The notes under the pieces are model-generated. The model saw nothing but the letters and a program-made list of their open reading frames with translations. It did not search any database and was not told the DNA's origin. DNA of 64,000 nt. Source: PALSA-612 sp964595575. Lineage in GTDB: Bacteria > Actinomycetota > Thermoleophilia > Gaiellales > Gaiellaceae. The stretch lies in assembly GCA_964595575.1 (NCBI GenBank), contig CAZQRA010000005.1, forward strand, positions 1-64,000. The letters are read 5' to 3'. Position numbers and translations under genes: made by a program. Every line of letters begins with the position of its first letter. Positions within the stretch are counted from its first letter, which is position 1. Below are positions 56,581-64,000 of this stretch, piece after piece.

Positions 56581-57399
56581 TCAACCGTACCACGCGGGCG
56601 CGACGACCCAGGTCCGACCGAGCCGGCTAAGCCGGGCGGCGGCCTGCCTCGCCTGCGGGAGCTCCTCGAACAGCCCGTAGACGACCGGCCCGGCACCGCT
56701 CACGTCGGCCCGAAAGGCTCCCAGAGCGCGCAAGGCGTCGGCGTGGGGCGAGGAGGCAAGGTCGTTGGCGGGGAGGGAGGCGAGGTCGCGAGGCTCGCGG
56801 ACCGAGGCGAGGGCCTCGAGCAGGGCGTGCCTGCGCTCGGCGAACCCCAGGTAGCCCTGCCGCCGGTCGAGCTCCTCGTACACCGCAGCTGTGGACACCT
56901 TGACCGCCCCCCGGGGGAGCAGGAGGACGACCCAGTAGTCCTGCGGGAGATCGAGGGGGCTGAGCACGCTCCCGTCGCCCTGGCCGAGCTGGGGGCCGGG
57001 CGAGAGGAAGAACGGGAGGTCGGCCCCCAGCCGCGCGGCCAGCCTCTCTAGCTCCCGGCCGGCCAGGGGACGCGGCAAGGTCTCGTTGGCCAGGCGGAGG
57101 GCGGTGGCGGCGTCGGAGCTCCCTCCACCCAGGCCCCCGGCCACGGGGATGCGCTTCTCGATGCGCACCGTCCAGCCCGGCGCCACCCCCGCCTCCCGAG
57201 CGAGGAGCTCGAGGGCCCTGGTGACCAGGGTATCGTCCGGGAACCCGGCGACGCGCAGTCGCAGGGAGGGCGAGAGCGCGACGCGGTCGCAGAGATCGAC
57301 CCGCTGGTAGACGGTTACGACCTCGTGCTTTCCGTCCGGCCGCCGCGGCCCCACGACCAGGGCGAGGTTGATCTTGGCCGGAGCAGGACGCTCGCTCAC
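56581..57399 (-). CDS. ispE: 4-diphosphocytidyl-2-C-methyl-D-erythritol kinase
   Basis: A 272-aa GHMP kinase of the MEP isoprenoid pathway. PAKINLALVVGPRRPDGKH supplies the catalytic Lys and substrate contacts. The ATP loop is IPVAGGLGGGSSDAATALRL near residue 90. The catalytic Asp region is RLGADLPFFLSPGPQLGQGD, and the last motif is FRADVSGAGPVVYGLF. The start overlaps the rsmA stop by 4 bp (GTGA). rsmA-ispE is a classic actinobacterial pair. Confidence 0.95.
   Translation of the reverse strand: MSERPAPAKINLALVVGPRRPDGKHEVVTVYQRVDLCDRVALSPSLRLRVAGFPDDTLVTRALELLAREAGVAPGWTVRIEKRIPVAGGLGGGSSDAATALRLANETLPRPLAGRELERLAARLGADLPFFLSPGPQLGQGDGSVLSPLDLPQDYWVVLLLPRGAVKVSTAAVYEELDRRQGYLGFAERRHALLEALASVREPRDLASLPANDLASSPHADALRALGAFRADVSGAGPVVYGLFEELPQARQAAARLSRLGRTWVVAPAWYG
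56584..56589 (-). promoter_or_regulatory. -10 element TACGGT, small membrane protein gene
   Basis: It starts exactly 12 bp before GTG 56577, inside the last codons of ispE. Confidence 0.5.
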
Positions 57400-58181
57400 G
57401 GAAGGAGGCGGGCGAGCTTCACGAGCTCTTGGGGAGAGAGCCCTTCCGCCCGCATCGAGGAGGAGAGCCCGAGGGTAGCGAGGGCCCGAGCTGCCCGCTC
57501 CCGATCGCAGAAGCCCGCCTGCTCCAGCGAGTTAGGGAGCGTCTTTCGCCGGTGGGAGAAGGCGGCCTCGACCAGGGCCTTCACCCGGGGCCAGTCTGGG
57601 GGAAGGCACCGGCGCCGGAAGGCGACGAGGGCCGAGTCGACGCGAGGTCGAGGTCGAAACACCTCCCGGGAGACGGGGTGGAAGCCGGTCTTCTCGGCCG
57701 CAAGCTGGATGAGCACGGACACGGCGCCGTAGGCCTTGCTCCCAGGCTGAGCGAAGAGCCGCTCCGCGATCTCCCTCTGCACCATGACGCACCACACCTC
57801 GATCGTCGGCATCCGCTCGATCGTGTCCATGATCACGGGCACGGCCACGTTGTAGGGGAGGTTGGAGACCAGCTTGGTCGGTGGCGGATCGAGGGAGCTG
57901 GGATCGAGGGAGAGAGCGTCCCGGAAGAGAAGGCGGACGTTGGCGCACCCGCGAAGCGCTGCCTCCAAGTGGGGCTCTAGCGAGCGATCGATCTCGACCG
58001 CGTACACGACCCCCACCCGGCAGGCCAGGAACTGGGTCAGCGCGCCCAGCCCCGGCCCTACCTCGAGCACGACGTCCTCGCTCCCGAGGTCAGCCAGCCG
58101 CTCGATGACCCGCAGGATGTTGGGGTCGACCAAGAAGTGCTGGCCTAGCCCATGCTTGGGAGCTACCGGCAGCCGGCTCAT
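57396..58181 (-). CDS. rsmA: 16S rRNA dimethyladenosine transferase
   Basis: A 261-aa KsgA/RsmA dimethylating two adenines in helix 45 of 16S rRNA using SAM. Motifs are KHGLGQHFLVDPNILRVIER, VVLEVGPGLGALTQFLA (SAM loop), VYAVEIDRSLEPHLEAAL, the catalytic KLVSNLPYNVAVPVI and VMVQREIAERLFAQPGSKAY. RPRPRVDSALVAFRRR marks the C-terminal domain. ATG 58181 overlaps the tatD TGA and its own TGA overlaps ispE. Confidence 0.96.
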   Translation of the reverse strand: MSRLPVAPKHGLGQHFLVDPNILRVIERLADLGSEDVVLEVGPGLGALTQFLACRVGVVYAVEIDRSLEPHLEAALRGCANVRLLFRDALSLDPSSLDPPPTKLVSNLPYNVAVPVIMDTIERMPTIEVWCVMVQREIAERLFAQPGSKAYGAVSVLIQLAAEKTGFHPVSREVFRPRPRVDSALVAFRRRCLPPDWPRVKALVEAAFSHRRKTLPNSLEQAGFCDRERAARALATLGLSSSMRAEGLSPQELVKLARLLP

Positions 58182-58924
58182 GGAAGCCCGAAGGCGGCCC
58201 TGGCGTTGGCGTCGATGCGGACGGCGAGCTCCTCGAGGCTCTCCTCCAGAAGCGCAGCCAGGGCGCGTAGGGTATGGACGAGGAAGGCGGGCTCGTTCGG
58301 ACGGCCGCGGACAGGCTGGGGGGCGAGGTAGGGGCTGTCCGTCTCGACCAAGAGCTTGCCGGCGGGGACGAGCGTCGCTGCCCGTCTCAGATCGTTTGCC
58401 CGCGGGTAGGTGAGGTTGCCGGCGAAGGAGACGTAGTAGCCCCGCTCCAGCGCCACGGGGAAAAGCTCCTGCTCCGAGAAGCAGTGGAGGACAACCGTCC
58501 CCTGGAAGCCGGCCAGGGCGGAGGCGGTGTCCTTGGCCGCTCCCCGGCTGTGGACGACGACAGGCAGAGACAGCTCGCCGGCCAAGGCAAGCTGGGCCTC
58601 GAGCAAGGCGCGCTGGGCGCCGGCAGGCGCGACCCCGCGGACGTAGTCGAGGCCTGTCTCCCCCACCGCCACCACCCGCTCGTGGCGAAGGAGACGGTGG
58701 AGCTGCGGCAGCCATTCCTCCCCGCATGCTCCTGCTTGGTGGGGGTGGACGCCTAGCGCGCAGAACACCCCCGCGTTGCGCTCGGCCAGGGCGAGGGTGG
58801 CCCGGCACGAGTCGAGCCCCGATCCCACCGCGATCACCCGCGTGACCCCAGCCGCGCGGGCGCGCTCGAGGACCTCGGGGACGCGCTCGCCGTACGCGTC
58901 CAGGTGAGCGTGGGTGTCGATCAC
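58178..58924 (-). CDS. TatD family metal-dependent deoxyribonuclease
   Basis: A 248-aa TatD/YcfH hydrolase, a TIM-barrel DNase with roles in DNA repair and turnover. The metal ligands are VIDTHAHLDAYGERVPE, CALGVHPHQAGA, VVAVGETGLDYVRG, LPVVVHSRGAAKDT, VVLHCFSEQE and LLVETDSPYLAPQPVRGRPN. The start GTG 58924 overlaps the metG TGA and the stop overlaps rsmA. The metG-tatD-rsmA-ispE order is widespread in Gram-positive bacteria. Confidence 0.95.
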   Translation of the reverse strand: MIDTHAHLDAYGERVPEVLERARAAGVTRVIAVGSGLDSCRATLALAERNAGVFCALGVHPHQAGACGEEWLPQLHRLLRHERVVAVGETGLDYVRGVAPAGAQRALLEAQLALAGELSLPVVVHSRGAAKDTASALAGFQGTVVLHCFSEQELFPVALERGYYVSFAGNLTYPRANDLRRAATLVPAGKLLVETDSPYLAPQPVRGRPNEPAFLVHTLRALAALLEESLEELAVRIDANARAAFGLP

Positions 58925-60459
58925 GCCCCAGCGGCGGCCGCTCGAGCCGATGTCGGCGGCTCCACCCGAGGAAAGAGGGGAGGAGCGGGCTCGATACCCT
59001 TGGCCGGCTGCAGCCGCCCGGGAAGCGCTTGCTCCCAGGTCACGTCCTGGGGCTGGCCCAACGCGGCCAGGAGGCGCGGCGCCGTCGCCGGAAGGTACGG
59101 GGCCAAGGCCACGGCCAGGGCCCGCAGCCCGTCGGCGAGATCGTAGAGCACGCGGTCGAGCTCGTCCCCGCGTCGCTCGTCCTTGGCCAGCTCCCACGGG
59201 CGCGTCCGCTCCACGTAGGCGTTGAGGCGGCGCACGAGCTCCCAGATCGTCTCCAGCGCTCCTGTTAGGTCCCAGGCGTCGAGCTGACGGGGGACGGCGT
59301 CGTACAGAGCCTGGATCCAGGAAGCGACCTCGCTCGACCCACCTCCCGCGGGTAGCTCCCCCCCTCGGTAGCGGGCCACCATGGCCGTCGTGCGGGACAA
59401 GAGGTTGCCCAGCTCGTTGCCCAGCTCTCGCTCGTAGCGCTCGTGCAAGCTCTCCACGGAGACGCTTCCGTCCTGGCCGAAGGAGACTGACCGAACTGCC
59501 CAGAACCGCACCGCGTCCGCTCCGTACACGCCCACCAGCTCCAGCGGGTCGAGGACGTTGCCCAGGGACTTGGACATCTTCCGCTCGTCGAACAGGAGGT
59601 AGCCGTGGACGAAGATCTGCCGGGGTACCTCGTAGCCGGCGGAGAGGAGCATGGCCGGCCAGTACACGCAGTGGAAGCGGAGGATGTCCTTGGCCATGAG
59701 GTGGCGGGCGGCCGGCCAGAAGACCGGGATCAGGTCGTGGCCCGGCCGCGCGTAGGTGAGCGCGCTCAGGTAGTTGACAAGGGCGTCCGCCCACACGTAG
59801 GCGACCTGGCTCTCGTCCCAGGGGAGGGGGATGCCCCAGGGCTGGCCGGCGCGGCTGATCGAGAAGTCCTGCAGACCCTGGGCGATGAAGCTCCGAGCCT
59901 CGTTGTAGCGAAAGCGGGGAAGCACGAAGTCGGGGCGCTCGTCGTAGAGGCGGAGCAGGCGCTCCTGGTAGGCAGAGAGACGGAAGAAGTAGTTCTGCTC
60001 CTCGATGTACTCGACCCGATCGCCGTGGTTCGGGCACGCCCCGTCCACGAGGTCGGCCTCTGCCTTGAAGGCCTCGCAGCCCACGCAGTAGAGCCCCGCG
60101 TAGGTTCCCTGGTAGATGTCACCGGCCCGGTACATGCGGGCGAGGAACTCGCGCACGAAGGCCTTGTGGCCGTCGTCGGAGGTACGGATGAAGAAGTCCG
60201 GCTCGGCGCCGACACGCGCCGGCAGCTCCCGCCAGACCACGGCCATGCGATCGACGTACTCGCGGGGCTGGAGCCCCTGCTCGCGGGCTACGCGGTAGAC
60301 CTGGGTCGCGTGCTCGTCGACCCCGGTCAGGAAGAAGGTCTCGTCCCCCCGCTGCTTGCGGTGCCGGACGAGGATGTCGGCCGCGATCGTGGTGTAGGCG
60401 TGGCCGATGTGGGGGGTCGAGTTGACGTAGTAGATAGGGGTCGTGAGGTAGAAGCGCAT
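58921..60459 (-). CDS. metG: Methionyl-tRNA synthetase
   Basis: A complete 512-aa class I aminoacyl-tRNA synthetase. The HIGH motif is YYVNSTPHIGHAYTTIAAD near residue 17. The KMSKS motif is LFDERKMSKSLGNVLDP near 295. A compact zinc knuckle is in YCVGCEAFKAEADLVDGACP. The anticodon domain follows from about 340 (LGNELGNLLSRTTAMVARY). There is no C-terminal tRNA-binding extension. TATGAT starts 14 bp before the ATG. An M23 gene reads into it from upstream in another frame. Confidence 0.96.
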   Translation of the reverse strand: MRFYLTTPIYYVNSTPHIGHAYTTIAADILVRHRKQRGDETFFLTGVDEHATQVYRVAREQGLQPREYVDRMAVVWRELPARVGAEPDFFIRTSDDGHKAFVREFLARMYRAGDIYQGTYAGLYCVGCEAFKAEADLVDGACPNHGDRVEYIEEQNYFFRLSAYQERLLRLYDERPDFVLPRFRYNEARSFIAQGLQDFSISRAGQPWGIPLPWDESQVAYVWADALVNYLSALTYARPGHDLIPVFWPAARHLMAKDILRFHCVYWPAMLLSAGYEVPRQIFVHGYLLFDERKMSKSLGNVLDPLELVGVYGADAVRFWAVRSVSFGQDGSVSVESLHERYERELGNELGNLLSRTTAMVARYRGGELPAGGGSSEVASWIQALYDAVPRQLDAWDLTGALETIWELVRRLNAYVERTRPWELAKDERRGDELDRVLYDLADGLRALAVALAPYLPATAPRLLAALGQPQDVTWEQALPGRLQPAKGIEPAPPLFPRVEPPTSARAAAAGA

Positions 60460-61978
60460 CCCCGGAGATCATAGGCGGCGGCCCGATCCCCTCCCCGGGG
60501 ACGGGTGGGCCCACCGGGCGGCGGGTCCGGAGGAGGACCAAGGCGACGAGGGCGAGGAGGAAAAGCCCGCCCGCCGCCAGGAGGAAGAGCCGGTCGACGA
60601 TGGCGACTCCCTGCTCCCGAGAAGGAAGGGCGGGGCGAGCCGCGTCTGCCGGCGGCAACGCGGCGCGCGGGGCGGCCGCGACCGGCCTGCCCCCAAGGGG
60701 CGCTACCCGCCTCTCCTCCCGGGGCGTCCCCGGGAGGGCGCGGGCGAGGAGGAAGGGAGCAAGGAGGGCTCGCGCCTCTGTCTGGAACCCCGGGCGCCCC
60801 GCCGCCCTGGTCGCGATCGCGGGCGGCGTGGCGGAGCGAGCGCCCCGGCGAGGCCGGAAGGGCTCTCGCCTCGGGGGAGGAGGGCCCGCCGACGGACCGA
60901 GACGTCTCGGGGCCCGACCGCGATCGACCCCTCCACCGCGGACGACCTGAAGGCGGAGCGGAGGCAACGCCGTCCGGGTCGTGACGTCGGCCCGCCTCCC
61001 AGGCACCGCGGCCGGGCCCGAGCCTGGCCTCTTCCCGAGGGGGAGCTTGGAGGTCCTCACGGCATCCCGCCCAGACGCTCCCCCCGAGGGCGCGAGGTGC
61101 CCGCGCGCCGGGCGAGTCGAGCGAGGCTGGATCGAGTCCTGGATCGGCCCCTCGCCCTCACCGCTTGCGCCTCCAGGGTCCCCTTGGGCAGGGGGGAAGA
61201 CGGCAGAGGGAGGAGGGCCGGTTGCCGAGGTACCGGAATCGGAGGCTCGGACCGAAGAAGAGGTGGGAAGCTCTGTCGCCCCGGAAGAGCCTGGATCGGA
61301 CGCGACAGGCGAGCCGGCCGGCTCGGCAGCCGCCGCCTCCGATCCCGAGGAGACAGGGGACGGGCTCGGGGCAGGCGGGGTCGAGGGAGGTCTCTCCGCC
61401 TGCGAGGGCAGCGCCTCTCTCGTCGGGGGACCGGGCGGGGCCGGGGGCGCCGGCGCCGAGCCCGAGGGGGCAGGCTCGGGCGCGGGCGAGCCAGGCTGAG
61501 CAATGGGAAGCGGGGCCTGCTCCCGCGCGGGGAGGAGCGACAGGGGATCCACGTACCCCTGAGGATCGGAGGTGAGGCGCACGCCGAGGTGGACGTAGGG
61601 CTCGTCGACCTCGGGCTCCCCGCTCGGCCCGATCGTCCCCACCGCCTCTCCCTCGGCCACCTCCGCCCCCTTGCGCGTGGAGACCGACCCCAGATGGACG
61701 AGCGTGACCGAGTAGCCGTCGTCGGTCTCGATGGTGACGGTCAAGCCGTGCCTCGGCACCGTGCCGGCGAAGGCGACGGAGCCGGCGGCCGGGGCTCGTA
61801 CCGGCGCCCCCTTGGAGCCGCCGATATCGACCCCTCGGTGTTGACCGGCGACGTAGGGATTCGACCCCAGCGCGAACGGGCGGAGCACGGGGCCGTCGGA
61901 CGGCCAGCTCCAGGCGCCGGCAGGCCCGGGGAAGAGCGACACCACGAGCGCGGCGAGGGCGAGAGCCCGGCCACCCAT
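60119..61978 (-). CDS. Secreted M23-like peptidase domain protein with Pro-rich stalk and TM anchor (3' end doubtful)
   Basis: It starts with a signal peptide (ALALAALVVSLFPGPAGAW). An M23/LytM-like domain follows: GQHRGVDIGGSKGAPVRAPA, TVTIETDDGYSVTLVHLGSV, VDEPYVHLGVRLTSDPQGYV. VHLGV in place of HLHFE may weaken zinc binding. About 300 Pro/Ser/Gly/Arg-rich residues lead to a span (LFLLAAGGLFLLALVALVLL). After that the frame runs 340 bp into metG with no stop. A one-base shift in the GC-rich stretch 60480-60560 would end it at TGA 60469-60471. ATG 61978 has a good Shine-Dalgarno, AAGGAGG, at about 61984-61990. Confidence 0.7.
   Translation of the reverse strand: MGGRALALAALVVSLFPGPAGAWSWPSDGPVLRPFALGSNPYVAGQHRGVDIGGSKGAPVRAPAAGSVAFAGTVPRHGLTVTIETDDGYSVTLVHLGSVSTRKGAEVAEGEAVGTIGPSGEPEVDEPYVHLGVRLTSDPQGYVDPLSLLPAREQAPLPIAQPGSPAPEPAPSGSAPAPPAPPGPPTREALPSQAERPPSTPPAPSPSPVSSGSEAAAAEPAGSPVASDPGSSGATELPTSSSVRASDSGTSATGPPPSAVFPPAQGDPGGASGEGEGPIQDSIQPRSTRPARGHLAPSGGASGRDAVRTSKLPLGKRPGSGPAAVPGRRADVTTRTALPPLRLQVVRGGGVDRGRAPRRLGPSAGPPPPRREPFRPRRGARSATPPAIATRAAGRPGFQTEARALLAPFLLARALPGTPREERRVAPLGGRPVAAAPRAALPPADAARPALPSREQGVAIVDRLFLLAAGGLFLLALVALVLLRTRRPVGPPVPGEGIGPPPMISGDALLPHDPYLLRQLDPPHRPRLHHDRGRHPRPAPQAAGGRDLLPDRGRRARDPGLPRSPRAGAPAPRVRRSHGRGLAGAAGACRRRAGLLHPYLRRRPQGLRARVPRPHVPGR
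60468..60473 (-). promoter_or_regulatory. -10 element TATGAT, metG
   Basis: It starts 14 bp before ATG 60459. It also contains the TGA that would end the M23 gene if its frame is corrected. Confidence 0.5.
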
Positions 61979-62039
61979 GCGAGCCTCCTTCTCGTTGACT
62001 GCAACGCGAACGCGATCCAGGCTAGCGGGCTCCCCCGGC

Positions 62040-62053
62040 CGCCGCTAGCGGCG
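62040..62053. repeat. 14-bp perfect palindrome upstream of the M23 gene
   Basis: CGCCGCTAGCGGCG lies in the 98-bp gap between the rsmI stop and the M23 start. It could be a short hairpin ending rsmI transcripts or an operator for the M23 gene. There is no T-run. Confidence 0.4.
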
Positions 62054-62076
62054 ATTGCACGATTGGCGAAGATCTG

Positions 62077-62883
62077 TTACAGCTGCGCGCGATAGAGGCG
62101 GTTGCGGGGAACGCCGGTGAGACGGGATACGATCTCGGCCGCCTGCCCCCTGGCTACTCCCGCCGACACGAGGTCGGCGACTGCCCCAGCGGCGGCGTCG
62201 ACGTCCGGCCCCGCCACCGGCCCAGGAGCCACCACGAGCGTGACCTCTCCCTTGGGCGGCTCGACGAGTCGTCGGGCGACGTCGGCCGCGGTGCCCCTGA
62301 TCACCTCCTCGAAGGCCTTGGTCAGCTCCCGGCACACTGCCACCCGACGCGCGGGCAGCGCCCGAGCCAGGGAGGCGAGCGAGCGGGGAAGGCGGCGGGG
62401 AGACTCGAAGGCGACGGCGGCGTGAGGCCAAGCGGCCAGCTCTCGCCACAGGGCGGCCAGCGCCTTCTCCCCGCGGGGGAGGTAGCCGAGAAACTGGTAG
62501 CGATCGGCAACGTAGCCGCTGGCCACCAGGGCAGTCTCGACGGCGGAGGGGCCGGGTAGGACTGTCACGGGAACGCCGGCCTCCAGGCACGCGGCCACGA
62601 GCCGGGCCCCGGGATCGCTGATGGCGGGAAGGCCGGCGTCGCTCACGAGGGCCACCCGCTCCCCCGCCTGGAGGCGAGGAAGGACCTCCGCTACCCGCCT
62701 GGCCTCGTTGTGCTCGTGGTAGCTCAGGAGGCGGGCAGGCTCGATTCCATGCCGATAGAAGAGGAGGCGGGCGCGACGGGTGTCCTCGCAGAGGACGAGG
62801 TCGGCCTCCTTGAGCTCCCGGAGGACGCGAAGGGTCACGTCCTCCAGGTTCCCGATCGGCGTCGCGCAGACGGCAAGCGGCAT
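62077..62883 (-). CDS. rsmI: 16S rRNA 2'-O-ribose methyltransferase RsmI
   Basis: A 268-aa tetrapyrrole-methylase-fold enzyme methylating C1402 of 16S rRNA. Motifs are AVCATPIGNLEDVTLRVLRE, DLVLCEDTRRARLLFYRHG, LSYHEHNEARR, ERVALVSDAGLPAISDPGAR and VLPGPSAVETALVASGY, then FLGYLPR and FESPRRLPRSLASLA. All are typical of YraL/RsmI. It begins 3 bp after the ROK kinase stop, so the two are probably one transcript. Confidence 0.96.
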   Translation of the reverse strand: MPLAVCATPIGNLEDVTLRVLRELKEADLVLCEDTRRARLLFYRHGIEPARLLSYHEHNEARRVAEVLPRLQAGERVALVSDAGLPAISDPGARLVAACLEAGVPVTVLPGPSAVETALVASGYVADRYQFLGYLPRGEKALAALWRELAAWPHAAVAFESPRRLPRSLASLARALPARRVAVCRELTKAFEEVIRGTAADVARRLVEPPKGEVTLVVAPGPVAGPDVDAAAGAVADLVSAGVARGQAAEIVSRLTGVPRNRLYRAQL

Positions 62884-62886
62884 CGG

Positions 62887-63801
62887 CTAGCCGTCGGTGG
62901 CCGCAGCCTGAAAGCCGATGAGCGCGGCTCCGATCATGCCTGCCTCTCCCCCCAGCTCGGCAGGGACGACGCGGACGATGTCCCGGGCCGGCGGCAACGC
63001 CTCCTGGGCCAGCGCCCGTCGCGCCGGCTCGATCAGGAGGTCGAACGCTACCCCGAAGCCGCCCCCGATCACCACCCGCTCGGGGTTGAAGATGTTGACG
63101 AGACTGGCGATCCCAGCCCCCAGCCGCTCGCCGAGCTCGGCCATGGCGGCGAGCGCCCCCCGATCGCCGGCGCGGGCGGCGGCCACGAGAGATCGGGCAT
63201 CGGCCGCGGGGCCGAGGACCCGTCTCGCCATCCCGGCGGCGGCAGTACCCGAGGCCAGCGCCTCGAAGTGGCCGTGCCCGCGACAGGCCCCCTGGCACCG
63301 CCGGCCCCGGTACTGGAGCACCATGTGGCCCAGCTCGGCGGCGGCGCCCACCGCCCCCCGGTACAGCCGGCCGTCGAGGACGAGCCCGCCCCCGATGCCG
63401 GTGCCCAACGTGAGCATGACCATGTGCCGAGCGCCCCTTCCCGCTCCCGCCGTCCACTCGGCCAGGGCGGCGGCGTTGGCGTCGTTGTCCACGGCCGTCG
63501 GCAGCCGGAACCGCTCGCTGCCCCAGGCCCGCAGGGAGACGCCGGCCAGGGGGATGTGAACCGAGAACACCGCGGTCCCCTCCCGCTGGTCGACGGTGGA
63601 GGGAACGCCGATCCCGACCGCGACTACCGTGCCGTCGCGCAGCTCCTCCACCAGCGAGGCGATGGCGTCGAGCAGAGCCTCCTGGGATTCGAGCGGGGTG
63701 GGGCACTCCCTGGCGACGGCGACGCGCCCTGCCTGGTCGACGAGCCCGGCCAGGATCTTCGTCCCCCCCACGTCCACGCCGATAGCCCGCTCCTCGCTCA
63801 T
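62887..63801 (-). CDS. ROK family glucokinase
   Basis: A 304-aa sugar kinase, probably ATP-glucokinase, in the cytoplasm. The ATP loop is AIGVDVGGTKILAGLVDQAG and the catalytic Asp is in LPTAVDNDANAAALAEWTAG. GTGIGGGLVLDGRLYRGAVG and AAELGHMVL supply sugar contacts. The ROK zinc motif is altered: CQGACRGHGHFEALASG has His where the last Cys usually lies. FNPERVVIGGGF is the C-terminal signature. It starts 26 bp from the divergent LCP-like gene. Confidence 0.92.
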   Translation of the reverse strand: MSEERAIGVDVGGTKILAGLVDQAGRVAVARECPTPLESQEALLDAIASLVEELRDGTVVAVGIGVPSTVDQREGTAVFSVHIPLAGVSLRAWGSERFRLPTAVDNDANAAALAEWTAGAGRGARHMVMLTLGTGIGGGLVLDGRLYRGAVGAAAELGHMVLQYRGRRCQGACRGHGHFEALASGTAAAGMARRVLGPAADARSLVAAARAGDRGALAAMAELGERLGAGIASLVNIFNPERVVIGGGFGVAFDLLIEPARRALAQEALPPARDIVRVVPAELGGEAGMIGAALIGFQAAATDG

Positions 63802-63827
63802 CGCCTGCGGCTACCATAACCCGCCGC

Positions 63828-64000
63828 ATGCCCGGCGAGGAGAAGCCGTACCGCCTCTACCGCGCTGGGCGCCCGCGGCCTCGACGACCCCTGCCCCCCT
63901 TACCCTCCCGGCGAGAGCGGCCTACCCGCGAGCGCCGGCCCTCTCCTCCGCCCTCGGCTCCCCGACGGCCTCGCTCCCGCCGGCGCCTGCTCCTGCGGGC
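63828..64000 (+). CDS. N terminus of a probable LytR-CpsA-Psr (LCP) family protein (cut by window end)
   Basis: ATG 63828 opens a frame that runs off the right edge (57 codons visible). The visible part, MPGEEKPYRLYRAGRPRPRR, then a long Pro/Arg-rich stretch ending SRRRLLLR, is a cytoplasmic basic tail like those preceding the membrane span of actinobacterial LCP proteins. LCP enzymes attach glycopolymers to peptidoglycan. The catalytic domain is not visible, so the family call is inference from tail style. TACCAT lies 16 bp upstream of the ATG. Confidence 0.5.
   Translation, partial: MPGEEKPYRLYRAGRPRPRRPLPPLPSRRERPTRERRPSPPPSAPRRPRSRRRLLLR

Noticed and set aside
61979..62076. c-di-AMP (ydaO) riboswitch upstream of the M23 gene
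   Set aside because: The gap is only 98 bp and I see none of the conserved ydaO sequence blocks, only a short palindrome and an SD.

Overview
The window is a dense, very GC-rich bacterial chromosome segment with no mobile elements, phage genes or CRISPR. No gap between genes exceeds 300 bp. Gene content (fused PafB-PafC regulator, DUF501, FtsB-like divisome protein, MazG-enolase linkage, rsmI/metG/tatD/rsmA/ispE and glmU/prs/rplY/pth/mfd runs, LCP-like protein) points to a deep-branching actinobacterium; class Thermoleophilia is my best inference. GTG starts dominate, many operon genes overlap as GTGA or ATGA, and Shine-Dalgarno sequences are rare.

Layout. 1-5.3 kb: edge-truncated membrane protein, ECF sigma factor, SagB-type nitroreductase and a two-component system, all on minus. 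5.4-8.3 kb: secreted protein, patatin, DUF4015-type glycosyl hydrolase. 8.4-13.5 kb: K+/Na+-H+ antiporter, thiolase, aldehyde dehydrogenase, zinc-ribbon/SPOR-like protein. 13.6-19.1 kb: small zinc-motif protein, tandem WYL regulator, QueG, quinone reductase-type MDR enzyme, secreted CHRD-like protein, SufT-like protein. 19.1-24.6 kb: operon for cyclic 2,3-diphosphoglycerate synthesis (phosphoesterase, cDPG synthetase, 2-phosphoglycerate kinase, GlpX) behind an M32 carboxypeptidase. 24.7-28.8 kb: phosphate transporter and its DUF47 partner, a nuclease-like protein, HPRT, and an Nramp transporter under a DtxR/MntR-like operator. 28.8-40.7 kb: two cytochrome c maturation clusters (ccmE-ccmF-ccmI-like; ccmH-ccdA with an L,D-transpeptidase and GDPD), hexose-phosphate mutase, AP-endonuclease-like TIM barrel, PAP2 phosphatase, DUF501. 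40.7-48.9 kb: central carbon genes (pyk, sthA, GH15, eno) with mazG and a PrsA/SurA-type foldase. 49-64 kb: housekeeping run mfd, pth, rplY, prs, glmU, tRNA-Gln, ispE, rsmA, tatD, metG, two-part M23 protein, rsmI, ROK glucokinase, and the start of an LCP-like gene.

Three themes stand out. First, at least ten genes have a TANNNT hexamer starting exactly 12 nt before the start codon and no Shine-Dalgarno sequence, the expected layout of leaderless mRNAs. In mntH the hexamer lies inside a perfect operator inverted repeat. Second, the cDPG pathway, best known from thermophilic methanogens, appears as a compact overlapping operon. Third, several genes (pyk, the ECF sigma factor, glpX, the zinc-ribbon gene, the 3' end of an M23 gene) each need a single-base shift to read properly. 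In pyk this is a six-base homopolymer, so assembly indels are likely and the consensus should be checked before calling these genes broken.
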